A stretch of DNA of 64,000 nt. Source: Stappia stellulata. Its GTDB lineage: Bacteria; Pseudomonadota; Alphaproteobacteria; Rhizobiales; Stappiaceae. The position numbers and the translations under genes were made by a program. Below the pieces are notes generated by a model, which was given only the letters and a program-made list of their open reading frames with translations, had not been told where the DNA came from and did no database searches. Below, one piece after another: positions 53,428-61,941 of the stretch. Location: NCBI RefSeq assembly GCF_020176715.1, contig NZ_JAIVMF010000016.1, positions 1 to 64,000 on the forward strand, given 5' to 3'. Positions within the stretch are counted from its first letter, which is position 1; each line of letters begins with the position of its first letter.

Positions 53428-54368
53428 GCGCGTTCGCGCCCGTCGAGACCGCCGAGACGCCGCGCGTCTGCGTGTGCCTGTGCACCTGCGACCGGCAGGA
53501 CATGTTGCCGGCGCTGTTTGCCGCGCTCGCGGCGCAGACGCTGCAGGGGCCGCTCACGGTCTTCGTCGCCGACAATGGCGCCGAGCCCGCCGATACCGTC
53601 GTGGCCGGCCTTGGCAGCGAGGCCCTGACGCCCGTCTACCGACGAGTGGCGGAACCCGGCGTGACGGCGGCGCGCAATGCGGCGATGGCGCTTGCCGTCG
53701 ACGCGGGCTTTGACCACCTCGCATTCTTCGATGACGACGAGGTTCCGGAACCTGTGTGGCTGGAGGAACTCATGAAGACGGCGCTCGCGGAGCGGTGCGA
53801 CATCGTCTGCGGCCCGGTCGAGCCCGTGTTCGGCGGGCCGCCGCCGGACTGGGCGCTGGCGGGGCGGTTTTTCCACAAATCCGGCGAAACGCTGTGTTCC
53901 AGCAACCTGCTGCTGCGGGCAGGCGCCTTGCCGGCGGATCGGCGGAACTGGTTCTATCCCGAATTCGGGACGACCGGGGGCGGCGACCGGGAATTCCTGA
54001 AACGGCTTGTCGACGGCGGGGCGCGGACCGCGGTGGCGCCGCGCGCGCTGGTGCGCGAGCATGTGCCGGTCGCGCGTCTTGCCCTGGGCTATATGTTCCG
54101 GCGCGGCCTGCGCGACGGCATGACCGACGTGCAGATCCTGAAACGCCGCCGGCCGACGCTCTGGCGGGTCTGGCTGGGCTCGGCGGCAATCGCGGCAAGG
54201 AAGCTCGGATACGCTCTCAATCACCTGCTCTGGTCGGCGCTTCGTCCCGAGCGTCTGGCAAGTGCCGTGGCCGATGCCGGGCATGTCTGCGGGATCGTGC
54301 TCCGGCTGTTTGGCCGGCGCGTGCGGCTCTACGGGCCGGCATCGCGGCGCGGGCGGACCGCGGGCTGA
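53424..54368 (+). CDS. Family 2 glycosyltransferase, paralogue of preceding gene
   Basis: 314 residues from ATG 53424, overlapping the previous stop (ATGA), so translation is coupled. It shares every main feature with its neighbour: VCLCTCDRQDMLPALFAAL, VFVADNG, AARNAAMALA, FFDDDEVPEPVWLEEL, GETLCSSNLLLR and GGDREFLKRLVDGGARTA. The two likely act in sequence on one glycan. The acceptor is unknown. Confidence 0.88.
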   Translation: MSAFAPVETAETPRVCVCLCTCDRQDMLPALFAALAAQTLQGPLTVFVADNGAEPADTVVAGLGSEALTPVYRRVAEPGVTAARNAAMALAVDAGFDHLAFFDDDEVPEPVWLEELMKTALAERCDIVCGPVEPVFGGPPPDWALAGRFFHKSGETLCSSNLLLRAGALPADRRNWFYPEFGTTGGGDREFLKRLVDGGARTAVAPRALVREHVPVARLALGYMFRRGLRDGMTDVQILKRRRPTLWRVWLGSAAIAARKLGYALNHLLWSALRPERLASAVADAGHVCGIVLRLFGRRVRLYGPASRRGRTAG

Positions 54369-54416
54369 GGCGCGTCCGGCGCGCCGGCGCCAGGCCCGGT
54401 CGCAGCAGGCCCGGGC

Positions 54417-55982
54417 TTAGTCGCGCCAGAATTTGGCCGCGTGGCGGGTGTCGTCCCACAGCGCCCGCGCCCGGTCCCATTCGATCTCCGCGCGCCGCTC
54501 GTGCCAGCCGATGACAAACCCCGCCGCCAGCATCGTGTCGCCGTCGACCTCGCCGCGATCGCGCAGGAGGTCCGCCAGCCGGTGCGCCATCACGACGTCA
54601 TTGAGATAGCCGAAGACATCCTGCAGCTTCTTCAGGGTCGACAGGAACGGCTTGGCGGTCTTGCGCTTGTAGAGGGATTTGTAGAACTCCAGCGCATAGC
54701 GCAGCTTCTTCAGCGCCTTGCGCATGTCGTGCCGTTCCTCCAGCGACAGGTCGTCGAGGCGTGCCCCCAACCGTGCCACGGCCTTCCAGCGTTTTTCCAG
54801 CGCCCGGGCGGCAAAGGCGGTCGCCGGTGCGGCAAGGGCCGCGCCCGCGTCGCCGTCTTGCGGTTTGGACGGGATGCGCAGGCCTTCCGCGAGGGCTGCA
54901 AGATCGAACAGCAGCGCATTGACCGACGGATCGACAAGCTCGTTGCGCAGGGTTGCGCGCGCGCCCTCGCGCGCGGCCTGCACGGTGGCGCGCAACCGGT
55001 CGAGACCGATCGCGGGCGGGGCGCCGGCGCCGGCCGAGGCGACGATTTCATCGGCGAGGACATCGAGGTCGCGCAGGGTGCCGACCCGGGCGGCCAGGGC
55101 GCGGGCTTCACCGTCGAGCGCTTCCAGGCTGCCGTCAGGCAGGTGTTTTGCGTGGATTTTCAGCGCGCTGCGCAAGCGGCGCAGGCCGACCCGCATCTGA
55201 TGCGGGCCTTCCGGGGCATCGAGCGCCAGCGTCGCGTCGCGATTGGCCGCGATCTGGTCCAGACAGGAGCGCAGGATCGCCTGAAAGGCGCTGCCGGCCG
55301 TGTCCGTTTGGGGAGACAGCTTGACCGCGCGGGCGAGGCGCGGTGCGGCGGCGATGTCTTCTCCCGCCAGAAGCGCGTAGCCGCGCTGGGCCTTGCTCGC
55401 GGGGGAAAAACGCGCCGTGGCCGTGCCCGGCAGGTCGCGGGCGAGGCGAAAGAGGTCCTCCACCGGTCCCTCGACAAGCTCGAATTCCGCTTCCTGCAGC
55501 GGCTGGATTTTTTCCAGCGTGCGCACGTCGCCCGCGTCCAGGGCCAGTTCGATGACGGTGTCCGGTTCGGCGCGGAAGATCCGCGTGGTGCGCCGCATCT
55601 CGGTCTCGAAGACGGCCGCAAGCGGCGCGCCCTCCAGAAGCTCCCAAAGGCCGCTGCGCAGCTCGGCATCGTCAATGCGCGTGAGATCCGGCACCGGCGC
55701 ATCCACAAGCGCTTCGCTTTCCTTCGGGGTCGACAATCCGCCGCGCACGCCGGTTCCGGCCTTCACGGTCTGGATCCAGTCGGCGCCGACCTTGCGCACG
55801 CGCAGGGACCATTTCGCGCGGCGCAGCGCCTGCGCGGGCGTGTCGAAATAGATGGAGCGCAGGACTTGCGTGCGGGCGCGCTCGACCGAAAAGCCCTCCG
55901 GTGCGGGCGCGGTTTTCAGCCGCTTCAGCGCATCGGGAGCAAGCTCCAGCTTGAGTTCGATCTCGCGTTTGGTTCCGGTCAT
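54417..55982 (-). CDS. CYTH-CHAD domain protein (inorganic triphosphatase-like)
   Basis: 521 residues. The CYTH domain opens with the ExExK motif EIELKLEL (residues 6-13) and the tunnel residues in SIYFDTPAQALRRAKWSLRVR. The CHAD domain follows with HQMRVGLRRLRSALKIHAK and KALKKLRYALEFYKSLY, rich in conserved His/Arg/Lys. CYTH-CHAD proteins such as E. coli YgiF hydrolyse inorganic tripolyphosphate, and CHAD binds polyphosphate. The longer CHAD region here is usual for alphaproteobacteria. Confidence 0.93.
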   Translation of the reverse strand: MTGTKREIELKLELAPDALKRLKTAPAPEGFSVERARTQVLRSIYFDTPAQALRRAKWSLRVRKVGADWIQTVKAGTGVRGGLSTPKESEALVDAPVPDLTRIDDAELRSGLWELLEGAPLAAVFETEMRRTTRIFRAEPDTVIELALDAGDVRTLEKIQPLQEAEFELVEGPVEDLFRLARDLPGTATARFSPASKAQRGYALLAGEDIAAAPRLARAVKLSPQTDTAGSAFQAILRSCLDQIAANRDATLALDAPEGPHQMRVGLRRLRSALKIHAKHLPDGSLEALDGEARALAARVGTLRDLDVLADEIVASAGAGAPPAIGLDRLRATVQAAREGARATLRNELVDPSVNALLFDLAALAEGLRIPSKPQDGDAGAALAAPATAFAARALEKRWKAVARLGARLDDLSLEERHDMRKALKKLRYALEFYKSLYKRKTAKPFLSTLKKLQDVFGYLNDVVMAHRLADLLRDRGEVDGDTMLAAGFVIGWHERRAEIEWDRARALWDDTRHAAKFWRD

Positions 55983-56090
55983 GAAATCGCTCTAGCCCGT
56001 TTTTCCACCCCTGTCCACAAAAGCGCGCTGAGTGCGCCTTTATTTGCCGGCTAGTCATATGCGGGCGGTGCGTGCGGGCCGCCCCCGGCG

Positions 56091-56597
56091 CTATCTGAGC
56101 AGGATCTGGTGGGTGAGACTGTCGCCGTCGGAGAGGCTCAGCTGCTGGAAGCCCATCAGCTTGCAGAAGTCGAGAAACGTCAGTTCGTGCGGCATATCCG
56201 CCTGCTGGAACAGCGGCGTGGAGCGGGCCTGGGAGGTGAGGGCTGCGAGCAGCGCGCGCATGCGAAACAGCGTGTCGTAGCGATCCGGGCCGGTGGCGAC
56301 GATGATCATCTTCTCGAAGTCGTCGCCCTTGACGAAGAGATGGTAGTCGGGCGCGAAGCCGCGCCCGAGCTGCTGTTGCTCGAAGCCGACCGCGAAGGCC
56401 GCGCGCGAGCGTTTCGTCGCGTCGCTGGCGACGGCGACGCGCGCGACATAGACCTCCGAACTCGTCGGCGCCGGATAATAGTAGCCGGCGTGCAGGTCCG
56501 CGGCGCGGGCAACGCCCGGGACGAGCGCCACGCACCACAGCGCCGCCAGAAGGACGGTCACTGTGCGGGTGTTCGGACGGATCGCGGACAGCGGCAT
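56091..56597 (-). CDS. Secreted protein of unknown function
   Basis: 168 residues from ATG 56597. A signal peptide runs to about residue 32 (VALVPGVARAADLHAGYYYP). The mature protein begins with a Tyr-rich patch and has conserved-looking blocks YVARVAVASDATKRSRAAFAV-type and HELTFLDFCKLMGFQQLSLSDG. The latter looks like a periplasmic beta/alpha fold. I do not recognise a family. A few rhizobial proteins of this size carry the same HELTFLDFCKLMGF end from memory. It lies 43 nt after the class II aldolase gene. Confidence 0.65.
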   Translation of the reverse strand: MPLSAIRPNTRTVTVLLAALWCVALVPGVARAADLHAGYYYPAPTSSEVYVARVAVASDATKRSRAAFAVGFEQQQLGRGFAPDYHLFVKGDDFEKMIIVATGPDRYDTLFRMRALLAALTSQARSTPLFQQADMPHELTFLDFCKLMGFQQLSLSDGDSLTHQILLR

Positions 56598-56640
56598 GCG
56601 GCAGGTCTCCTTGTTGTGCCCGCCGGTGCCGGTCGGACGT

Positions 56641-57339
56641 TCAGATGCGGCGCGGGGCGTCGACGGCGGGTGTGTCCTTCGCGCCAATGTCGCGGGTCTG
56701 TTTGCCGTAGGTCTTGAAGCGGGCGAGCACGTCGGCCATCTCGGCGTCGCCCAGGATCACCGGCGTGCCGGCCTGGCGGGCGATGACATACTGGTGGCAC
56801 AGGGTCTCGATCTCGCCGGCAAGCCACAGCGCCTTGTCGAGCGTCGGGCCGAAGCAGATCATCCCGTGATTGGCGAGCAGGCAGGCGGAGCGCTCTTCAA
56901 GGGCCGCCAGCATGGCGCGCGACAGCGCCTTCGTGCCGAAGGTCGCATAATCGGAGCACCTGAGCGTCGTGCCGCCGGCAACCGCAATCATGTAGTGAAA
57001 CGGCGGGATGTCCTGACGCAGGCACGACAGCGCCGTTGCATGGAGCGAATGGGTGTGGATCACCGCGCCGGCCTCGGGACGGGCGGCATAGATATCGAGA
57101 TGCATGCGCCATTCCGAGGAGGGCAGCCAGTCGCCGCTGTAGGTCTCGTCGAGGCCGACGGAGACGATCTGGTCCGGCGTCATGCCCTCATAGGCAACGC
57201 CGGAGGGCGTGATCCAGAAGCCCGCATCGTTGCGCAGGCTGACGTTGCCGGCGGTGCCCTGGTTGATGCCCAGTTCGCTCATGCGAAGGCAGGTGTCGAT
57301 GACGGCCTGGCGCGGGTCGATTTTCGGTGGCGTGGTCAT
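56641..57339 (-). CDS. Class II aldolase/adducin family protein (FucA-like)
   Basis: 232 residues. Zinc ligands H95, H97 (HTHSLH) and H158 (LANHG), with catalytic E76 (SSEWRMH), align by spacing with E73, H92, H94 and H155 of E. coli L-fuculose-1-phosphate aldolase. The N-terminal QGTAGNVSLR and TPSGVAYEGM loops bind phosphate. It therefore probably cleaves a sugar-phosphate such as fuculose-P or a related tetronate-type substrate. Other members act in methionine salvage or as adducin-like proteins. No other fucose-catabolism gene is adjacent. Confidence 0.88.
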   Translation of the reverse strand: MTTPPKIDPRQAVIDTCLRMSELGINQGTAGNVSLRNDAGFWITPSGVAYEGMTPDQIVSVGLDETYSGDWLPSSEWRMHLDIYAARPEAGAVIHTHSLHATALSCLRQDIPPFHYMIAVAGGTTLRCSDYATFGTKALSRAMLAALEERSACLLANHGMICFGPTLDKALWLAGEIETLCHQYVIARQAGTPVILGDAEMADVLARFKTYGKQTRDIGAKDTPAVDAPRRI

Positions 57340-57457
57340 GCTGCTTCCCGGTGCGACAAGGGCCGGGCAAGCTTATGCGGGCCGGGCGGCGGCTGCAAGG
57401 ATCTGACAGGATGGGGGTTTCCGGCCGGACGGGAAGGTCCGGCGCAAAATCCTGAAA

Positions 57458-57544
57458 TGGTGCCCCCGGTCCGACTCGAACGGACACTCCGGTTAAGGAA
57501 ACGGATTTTGAATCCGTCGCGTCTACCAATTCCGCCACGGGGGC
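57458..57544 (-). tRNA. tRNA-Leu (anticodon CAA)
   Basis: 87 nt on the minus strand. The acceptor GCCCCCG pairs with CGGGGGC, with discriminator A and an encoded CCA (57458-57460). Anticodon stem ACGGA/TCCGT with loop TTCAAAA gives CAA (codon UUG). A long variable arm (CCTTAACCGGAG region) fits a class II tRNA-Leu. Confidence 0.96.
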
Positions 57545-57576
57545 CAGCGGGCAGAGCATGCCGCCGAACGGGCGCG

Positions 57577-57604
57577 ATCATAGCCATCGCGGGCCATGCG
57601 TCAA
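57577..57604 (-). promoter_or_regulatory. Sigma-70 promoter of tRNA-Leu
   Basis: Minus strand: TTGACG (complement of 57599-57604), 16-nt spacer, TATGAT (complement of 57577-57582), about 32 nt upstream of the tRNA 5' end. Confidence 0.75.
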
Positions 57605-57711
57605 TTGAAAGATCGCCCGCCGGAAGCTGCCCGCGCGGCCTCCGAAATCGCCGCATTGCTGCCTGTGCGGAAACAGATGACAAGGCGGCGCCAAGCGGCT
57701 AATCAATCGCC

Positions 57712-58290
57712 ATGTTGCGCCGCCTCTACGACTGGACAATGTCGCTCGCTTCCGGCCCCCGCGCGCCCTATGCGCTGGGAGCGGTCTCCTTTGCGGAAAG
57801 CTCGTTCTTTCCCATTCCCCCCGACATCCTGCTGATCCCGATGGTGATCGCGCGCCGCGCCAAGGCGTTTTCCTACGCGCTCCTATGCACGATCACCTCG
57901 GTAATCGGCGGCGCGGCCGGCTATGCGATCGGGGCGCTTCTCTTCGTCCAGCTCGCCGAGCCGATCCTGTCGTTCTACGGCTATCTCGACAAGTTCGAGA
58001 CCTTCCGGTCGAATTTCAACGACTATGGCGCGTGGATCGTCTTCATCGCCGGCGTCACGCCCTTTCCCTACAAGGTGATCACCATCGCCAGCGGCGCCAC
58101 GGGGCTCAGCCTGCCGGTGTTCATGCTGGCGAGCGTGCTGGCCCGGGGCCTGCGCTTCTTCGTGGTGGCCGGGCTGCTGTATCTCTTCGGCCCGCCGATC
58201 CGCACCTTTATCGAGGAGCGGCTGTCGCTGATGTTCACCATTTTCGTGGTCGGCCTCGTCGGCGGCTTCGTGCTGATCAAGTTTCTCTGA
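57712..58290 (+). CDS. DedA/YqaA family membrane protein
   Basis: 192 residues. Five or six hydrophobic segments, with the SNARE-associated/DedA signature FAESSFFPIPPDILLIPM near the N-terminus and GGAAGYAIGALLF. The loop FIAGVTPFPYKVITIASGATG is the conserved second half-helix of DedA proteins. DedA proteins are proposed undecaprenyl-phosphate or lipid flippases. The YqaA branch is uncharacterised. It is the first gene of a four-gene same-strand run with dsbB. Confidence 0.88.
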   Translation: MLRRLYDWTMSLASGPRAPYALGAVSFAESSFFPIPPDILLIPMVIARRAKAFSYALLCTITSVIGGAAGYAIGALLFVQLAEPILSFYGYLDKFETFRSNFNDYGAWIVFIAGVTPFPYKVITIASGATGLSLPVFMLASVLARGLRFFVVAGLLYLFGPPIRTFIEERLSLMFTIFVVGLVGGFVLIKFL

Positions 58291-58307
58291 GCCTTCAGGA
58301 GGGCCGA

Positions 58308-58817
58308 ATGACGCAAGGACGTCCGCTCGCGCTGGTGGTGCTGCTGATCGCCGGCGGTCTCGCCACGATCGCAACCGCCTGGGGCTACCAGCTGATCGGC
58401 GGTTATGTGCCCTGCGCGCTGTGCCTGGAGCAGCGCATTCCCTATTACGTCGGCCTGCCGCTGGCAGCACTCGCCGCCCTGCTGCTGTGGCAGGACGCGG
58501 CCGCCTTCACGCGCAACCTGCTGCTTCTCGCCGTCGCTGCGGTCTTTGCCTATGGCGCGGGGCTCGGCATCTACCAGTCGGGCGCGGAATGGGGCTTCTG
58601 GCCCGGCCCCGTCGATTGCGGCGGCGGCAGCAGCGCGCCGGTCTCGGCCGCCAACATGCTTAATGCCCTGCGCGAGACGCGGGTGGTGAGCTGCACCGAG
58701 GCGAGCTGGCGGATGTTCGGTCTGTCGTTTGCCGGCTGGAACGCGGTCGCCTCCAGCGGTCTCGCGCTTTTGGCGCTCGCCGCCCTCTGGACCTCGCGCC
58801 GCCGCGCTCCTATCTGA
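58308..58817 (+). CDS. dsbB: Disulfide bond formation protein B
   Basis: 169 residues from ATG 58308 (AGGAGGG upstream). Four TM helices. The quinone-linked cysteine pair is C36-A-L-C39 in VPCALCLEQRIPYY, and the second periplasmic pair is C104 and C129. That gives the full four-Cys set of DsbB. It reoxidises a DsbA partner, not encoded here, and passes electrons to quinone. It starts 17 nt after the DedA gene. Confidence 0.93.
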   Translation: MTQGRPLALVVLLIAGGLATIATAWGYQLIGGYVPCALCLEQRIPYYVGLPLAALAALLLWQDAAAFTRNLLLLAVAAVFAYGAGLGIYQSGAEWGFWPGPVDCGGGSSAPVSAANMLNALRETRVVSCTEASWRMFGLSFAGWNAVASSGLALLALAALWTSRRRAPI

Positions 58818-58852
58818 AGAAGACGCGGACGGGCAAGGCGAGGGAGACCACC

Positions 58853-59104
58853 ATGGCAGGCAAGACGCCGAGGGACGACGAGGCGGAACGCCGGCGGGCC
58901 GTCGATGAAAGCCTTGCCCGCGTCGACCGCGACAGCGAGACGCTGTTGCGCACCACCTTCGAAGGCGCCTCCCGCAAGGGCAAGCCCGGCGCGCCCGGCG
59001 AGGAGGTCGACCCGATCGAGATCTGGGGCGCGCGCATCGGGCGCACCGCCGGCGGGATCTTCGCCGTCGGCCTGATCGTCTATCTTGCCTGGACCTATCT
59101 CTAG
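58853..59104 (+). CDS. Small single-TM membrane protein, DUF5665-like
   Basis: 83 residues. A charged N-terminal half (RRRAVDESLARVDRDSETLL) is followed by EEVDPIEIWGARIGRTAGG and one C-terminal TM helix (FAVGLIVYLAWTYL). The IGRTAGG-like glycine motif before the TM is seen in short proteins of the DUF5665 type. No function can be given. GAGGGAGACC precedes the ATG. It lies between dsbB and the metallopeptidase gene. Confidence 0.7.
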   Translation: MAGKTPRDDEAERRRAVDESLARVDRDSETLLRTTFEGASRKGKPGAPGEEVDPIEIWGARIGRTAGGIFAVGLIVYLAWTYL

Positions 59105-59130
59105 GATCCGGCCCCGGAAACGAGACCGAC

Positions 59131-59565
59131 ATGGCAACCGCAATCGAACCCGACCCGGATCCCGCCTGGCAGGGCGCCTTCGCACCGGATCTTGCCGCGT
59201 TCGAGGCGATCGCGGCCCGGTCCTTCGCCGCGCTCCCCGAGGACTTTCGCGTGCTGTGCGACGGCATCGAGATCCGCGTGGCGGAGATGGCCGACGACGA
59301 TGTGCTCGACGCGCTCTCGATCGACGATCCCTTCGAGCTGATGGGGCTGTTCGAGGGCGTCGGCCTCGCCCAGGGCGGCGGCGAGATGCTGTCCGGGCAG
59401 ATGCCCAACCGCGTCTGGCTCTACCGCCGCGCCATTCTCGACTATTGGTGCGCGCATGAGGAACCGCTCGGCGGCGTGATCTCGCATGTGCTGATCCACG
59501 AGATCGGCCACCACTTCGGCCTGTCGGATGCCGACATGTATTCGCTCGAATCCGAGGTGCCCTGA
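59131..59565 (+). CDS. Minimal zincin-like metallopeptidase family protein
   Basis: 144 residues. The C-terminal segment LIHEIGHHFGLSD carries an HExxHxxG-type zinc site (HEIGHH), characteristic of the small metallopeptidase family (DUF1025/zincin_1). The N-terminal FEAIAARSFAALPEDF and PNRVWLYRRAILDYW are family patterns. Substrates are unknown. Many annotate as metallopeptidase family protein. It ends the DedA-dsbB run. It lacks a signal peptide, so it acts in the cytoplasm. Confidence 0.9.
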   Translation: MATAIEPDPDPAWQGAFAPDLAAFEAIAARSFAALPEDFRVLCDGIEIRVAEMADDDVLDALSIDDPFELMGLFEGVGLAQGGGEMLSGQMPNRVWLYRRAILDYWCAHEEPLGGVISHVLIHEIGHHFGLSDADMYSLESEVP

Positions 59566-59583
59566 CCCTGTTGCGGGGTCGGC

Positions 59584-60768
59584 TCAGGCCGGGGGCAGCA
59601 GCCCCTCCTCATAGGTCTTGCCGATTGCCCGGCGCGCCATCATGTGCGAGCGCGGGTGGTTGATGCTGTCGACCGCCGCGATCCGCCCCTGCGACAGATA
59701 GACCACGTAGAAGCTTTGCGCTGCCGGATCGCCGACGGTGAGCGCCGTGTCGTGGCCCTGCGACAGGCCGGCGATCTGAAGCTTGATCGCATATTGGTCA
59801 GACCAGAACCAGGGGACGGGGTCGTAGTCGGTCGCCGCGCCGGTGAGTGCCGCGGCAACCGCCTTGGCCTGGTCGATGGCGTTTTGCACGCTTTCCAGCC
59901 GGATGGAGCGGCCGTAGCGGGCGGACAGGAACCGGGTGCAGTCGCCGGCGGCGTAGATATGCGCGTCGGAGGTCTGGCCGTGCGCGTCGACCAGGATGCC
60001 GTCGTCGACCTCGAGCCCGGCCTCGCGGGCGAGTTCCTGGTTCGGCACGGCGCCGACGGCGACAAGCGCGAGATCGCAGGCAAGCTCCTCGCCGTTTGCA
60101 AGACGCACCGCGCGGACATGGTCGTCGCCGGAGAACCCCTCGACGCCGGTGTTCAGCCGGATGTCGACGCCGTTTTCGCGATGAAGCGCATCGAAGAAGG
60201 CCGAGACATCCGGCGAGACGACGCGCTGCATCACCCGGTCCCGCGATTCCACCACGGTGACCTCATGGCCCATGGCGCGGGCCACCGCCGCCACCTCCAG
60301 CCCGATATAGCCGCCGCCGACGATGGCGACCCGTCCGGGTTGTGCAAGGCGCGCGCGCATCGCTTCCACGTCGGCAATGGTGCGCAGCGTGACGACGCCC
60401 TCAAGCCCGGCGCCGGGCAACGGCAGGGCGCGCGGCCGCGTGCCGGTACAGATCACCAGTTTCGCGTAGGTGAGCTGCGATCCGTCGGACAGCCGGAGCG
60501 TATGTGCGGCGCGGTCGATGGCCTCGACGGCGACGCCGAAACGGCAGTCGATCCGGTTCTGCTCGTAAAAGGCGGCCGGGCGCAGGTGCAGGGCCTCGTC
60601 GTCGATCTCGCCGGCAAGATGCTTTTTTGAAAGCGGCGGACGCTGGTAGGGCGGATGCGGCTCGTCGCCGACGAGGGTGATCGGGGCCTCGAAGCCGGCC
60701 GCGCGCAGCGACTGCGCCACCTGGGCGCCCGCCTGTCCGGCGCCGACGATTACCAAGCTGTCCTGCAT
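59584..60768 (-). CDS. FAD-dependent ferredoxin/rubredoxin reductase
   Basis: 394 residues from ATG 60768. FAD motif VIVGAGQAGAQVAQSLR, NAD motif AIVGGGYIGLEVAAVAR, and the second FAD motif IYAAGDCTRFLS. The signature YQRPPLSKKHLAGE marks the rhodocoxin/putidaredoxin reductase group, which reduces a 2Fe-2S ferredoxin partnering P450s or dioxygenases. No such partner is encoded nearby. It is divergent from the EamA gene and convergent with the metallopeptidase. Confidence 0.92.
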   Translation of the reverse strand: MQDSLVIVGAGQAGAQVAQSLRAAGFEAPITLVGDEPHPPYQRPPLSKKHLAGEIDDEALHLRPAAFYEQNRIDCRFGVAVEAIDRAAHTLRLSDGSQLTYAKLVICTGTRPRALPLPGAGLEGVVTLRTIADVEAMRARLAQPGRVAIVGGGYIGLEVAAVARAMGHEVTVVESRDRVMQRVVSPDVSAFFDALHRENGVDIRLNTGVEGFSGDDHVRAVRLANGEELACDLALVAVGAVPNQELAREAGLEVDDGILVDAHGQTSDAHIYAAGDCTRFLSARYGRSIRLESVQNAIDQAKAVAAALTGAATDYDPVPWFWSDQYAIKLQIAGLSQGHDTALTVGDPAAQSFYVVYLSQGRIAAVDSINHPRSHMMARRAIGKTYEEGLLPPA

Positions 60769-61024
60769 GGATTGTTCTCCTGTGACCGCCGCCGACCTAG
60801 CACGAGGCGGGCGGAGCGCCAAGGTCGCGGGCGAGCGGATAGATGTGGCACGGCGGAGCGGGGAAAAGGGATGCGCGGACAAATCGATATCACTATGGTC
60901 GGAAAACCATTGCTTCCCCGCGCCCGCGCATCAGCGCGGTTCGCGCGCATCACCACACACTTCTCCCGGCTCGGGCCCAGGGTCGCGCCTCTTCGCCTGC
61001 CCGCCGCGGACCCCGACCTTTCGA

Positions 61025-61930
61025 TTGGACGTCGCCTTGCGCTCATATCTCGACACGTTCGCCCCCGGCATCTTCGTGCTCCTGTGGTCGACCGGCTTCA
61101 TTGGCTCCAAGCTGGGCGCGCCCTATATCGAGCCCTTCGTCTTCCTGTCGGTGCGGTTCCTGCTGGTGCTGCCGCTCTTGTTCGCGCTGATCCTCGCGAC
61201 GCGCGCGTCCTGGCCGAAGACGGGAACCGAGTGGCTGCATTGCCTCATTGCCGGCGCGCTGATCCACGGGATCTACCTGGGCGGCATCTTCTATGCCATC
61301 GACAACGGCATGCCGGCGGGCATCGCGGCGCTGGTGCTCGGGCTGCAGCCGTTGCTGACGGCGCTTCTCGCCGGGCCGCTCTTGGGCGAGAAGGTCGCGC
61401 CGCGCCACTGGGCGGGGCTTGCCGTTGGCGCCTGCGGGCTGCTGCTTGTGGTCGCTCCGCGGATTGGCGTCGATGCCTCGGGGCTGACGCTGGTCAATGC
61501 GCTGGTCTGCCTGCTGGCGGTCGCCGGCATGGCGGTCGGCACGGTCTACCAGAAGCGCTATGCCGGAGGCATCGATCTTCTGTCGGGCACGCTCGTGCAA
61601 TATGCCGGCGCGCTGCTGATCGTCGTGCCGCTCGCGCTTGGCGAAAGCTGGACGATCGTCTGGTCGGGCGAGATGATCTTCGCCATGGCGTGGCTGGTGC
61701 TGGTGCTGTCGATCGGCGCGATCCTGCTCCTGATGGTGCTGATCCGGCGCGGCAGCGCGGCCCGGGTGGCAAGCCTTTTCTATCTGGTGCCCGTGGCGGC
61801 GGCGATCGAGAGCTATTTCCTGTTCGGCGAGACGCTGACGCTGGTGCAGATCGCGGGCAGCGCGCTGGTGGTCGGGGCGCTGCTGATGATCCGCGAAAGG
61901 CCCATCGGCACGCGGCGCACCCCGGCGTGA
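61025..61930 (+). CDS. EamA-family DMT transporter, start uncertain
   Basis: About 301 residues from TTG 61025, or 297 from TTG 61037. No ATG or GTG is suitably placed. The frame stays open far upstream without membrane character. Ten TM helices with two EamA repeats are visible, starting FAPGIFVLLWSTGFIGSKLGAPYIEP, and ending RGSAARVASLFYLVPVAAAIE. These are drug/metabolite transporters whose substrates are not predictable. Neighbours give no hint. Confidence 0.85.
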   Translation: MDVALRSYLDTFAPGIFVLLWSTGFIGSKLGAPYIEPFVFLSVRFLLVLPLLFALILATRASWPKTGTEWLHCLIAGALIHGIYLGGIFYAIDNGMPAGIAALVLGLQPLLTALLAGPLLGEKVAPRHWAGLAVGACGLLLVVAPRIGVDASGLTLVNALVCLLAVAGMAVGTVYQKRYAGGIDLLSGTLVQYAGALLIVVPLALGESWTIVWSGEMIFAMAWLVLVLSIGAILLLMVLIRRGSAARVASLFYLVPVAAAIESYFLFGETLTLVQIAGSALVVGALLMIRERPIGTRRTPA

Positions 61931-61941
61931 GCGGCTGACGG

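Noticed and set aside
57344-57457. Island insertion at tRNA-Leu
   Set aside because: No IS, integrase or composition change is visible on the 3' side. Neighbouring genes look ordinary.
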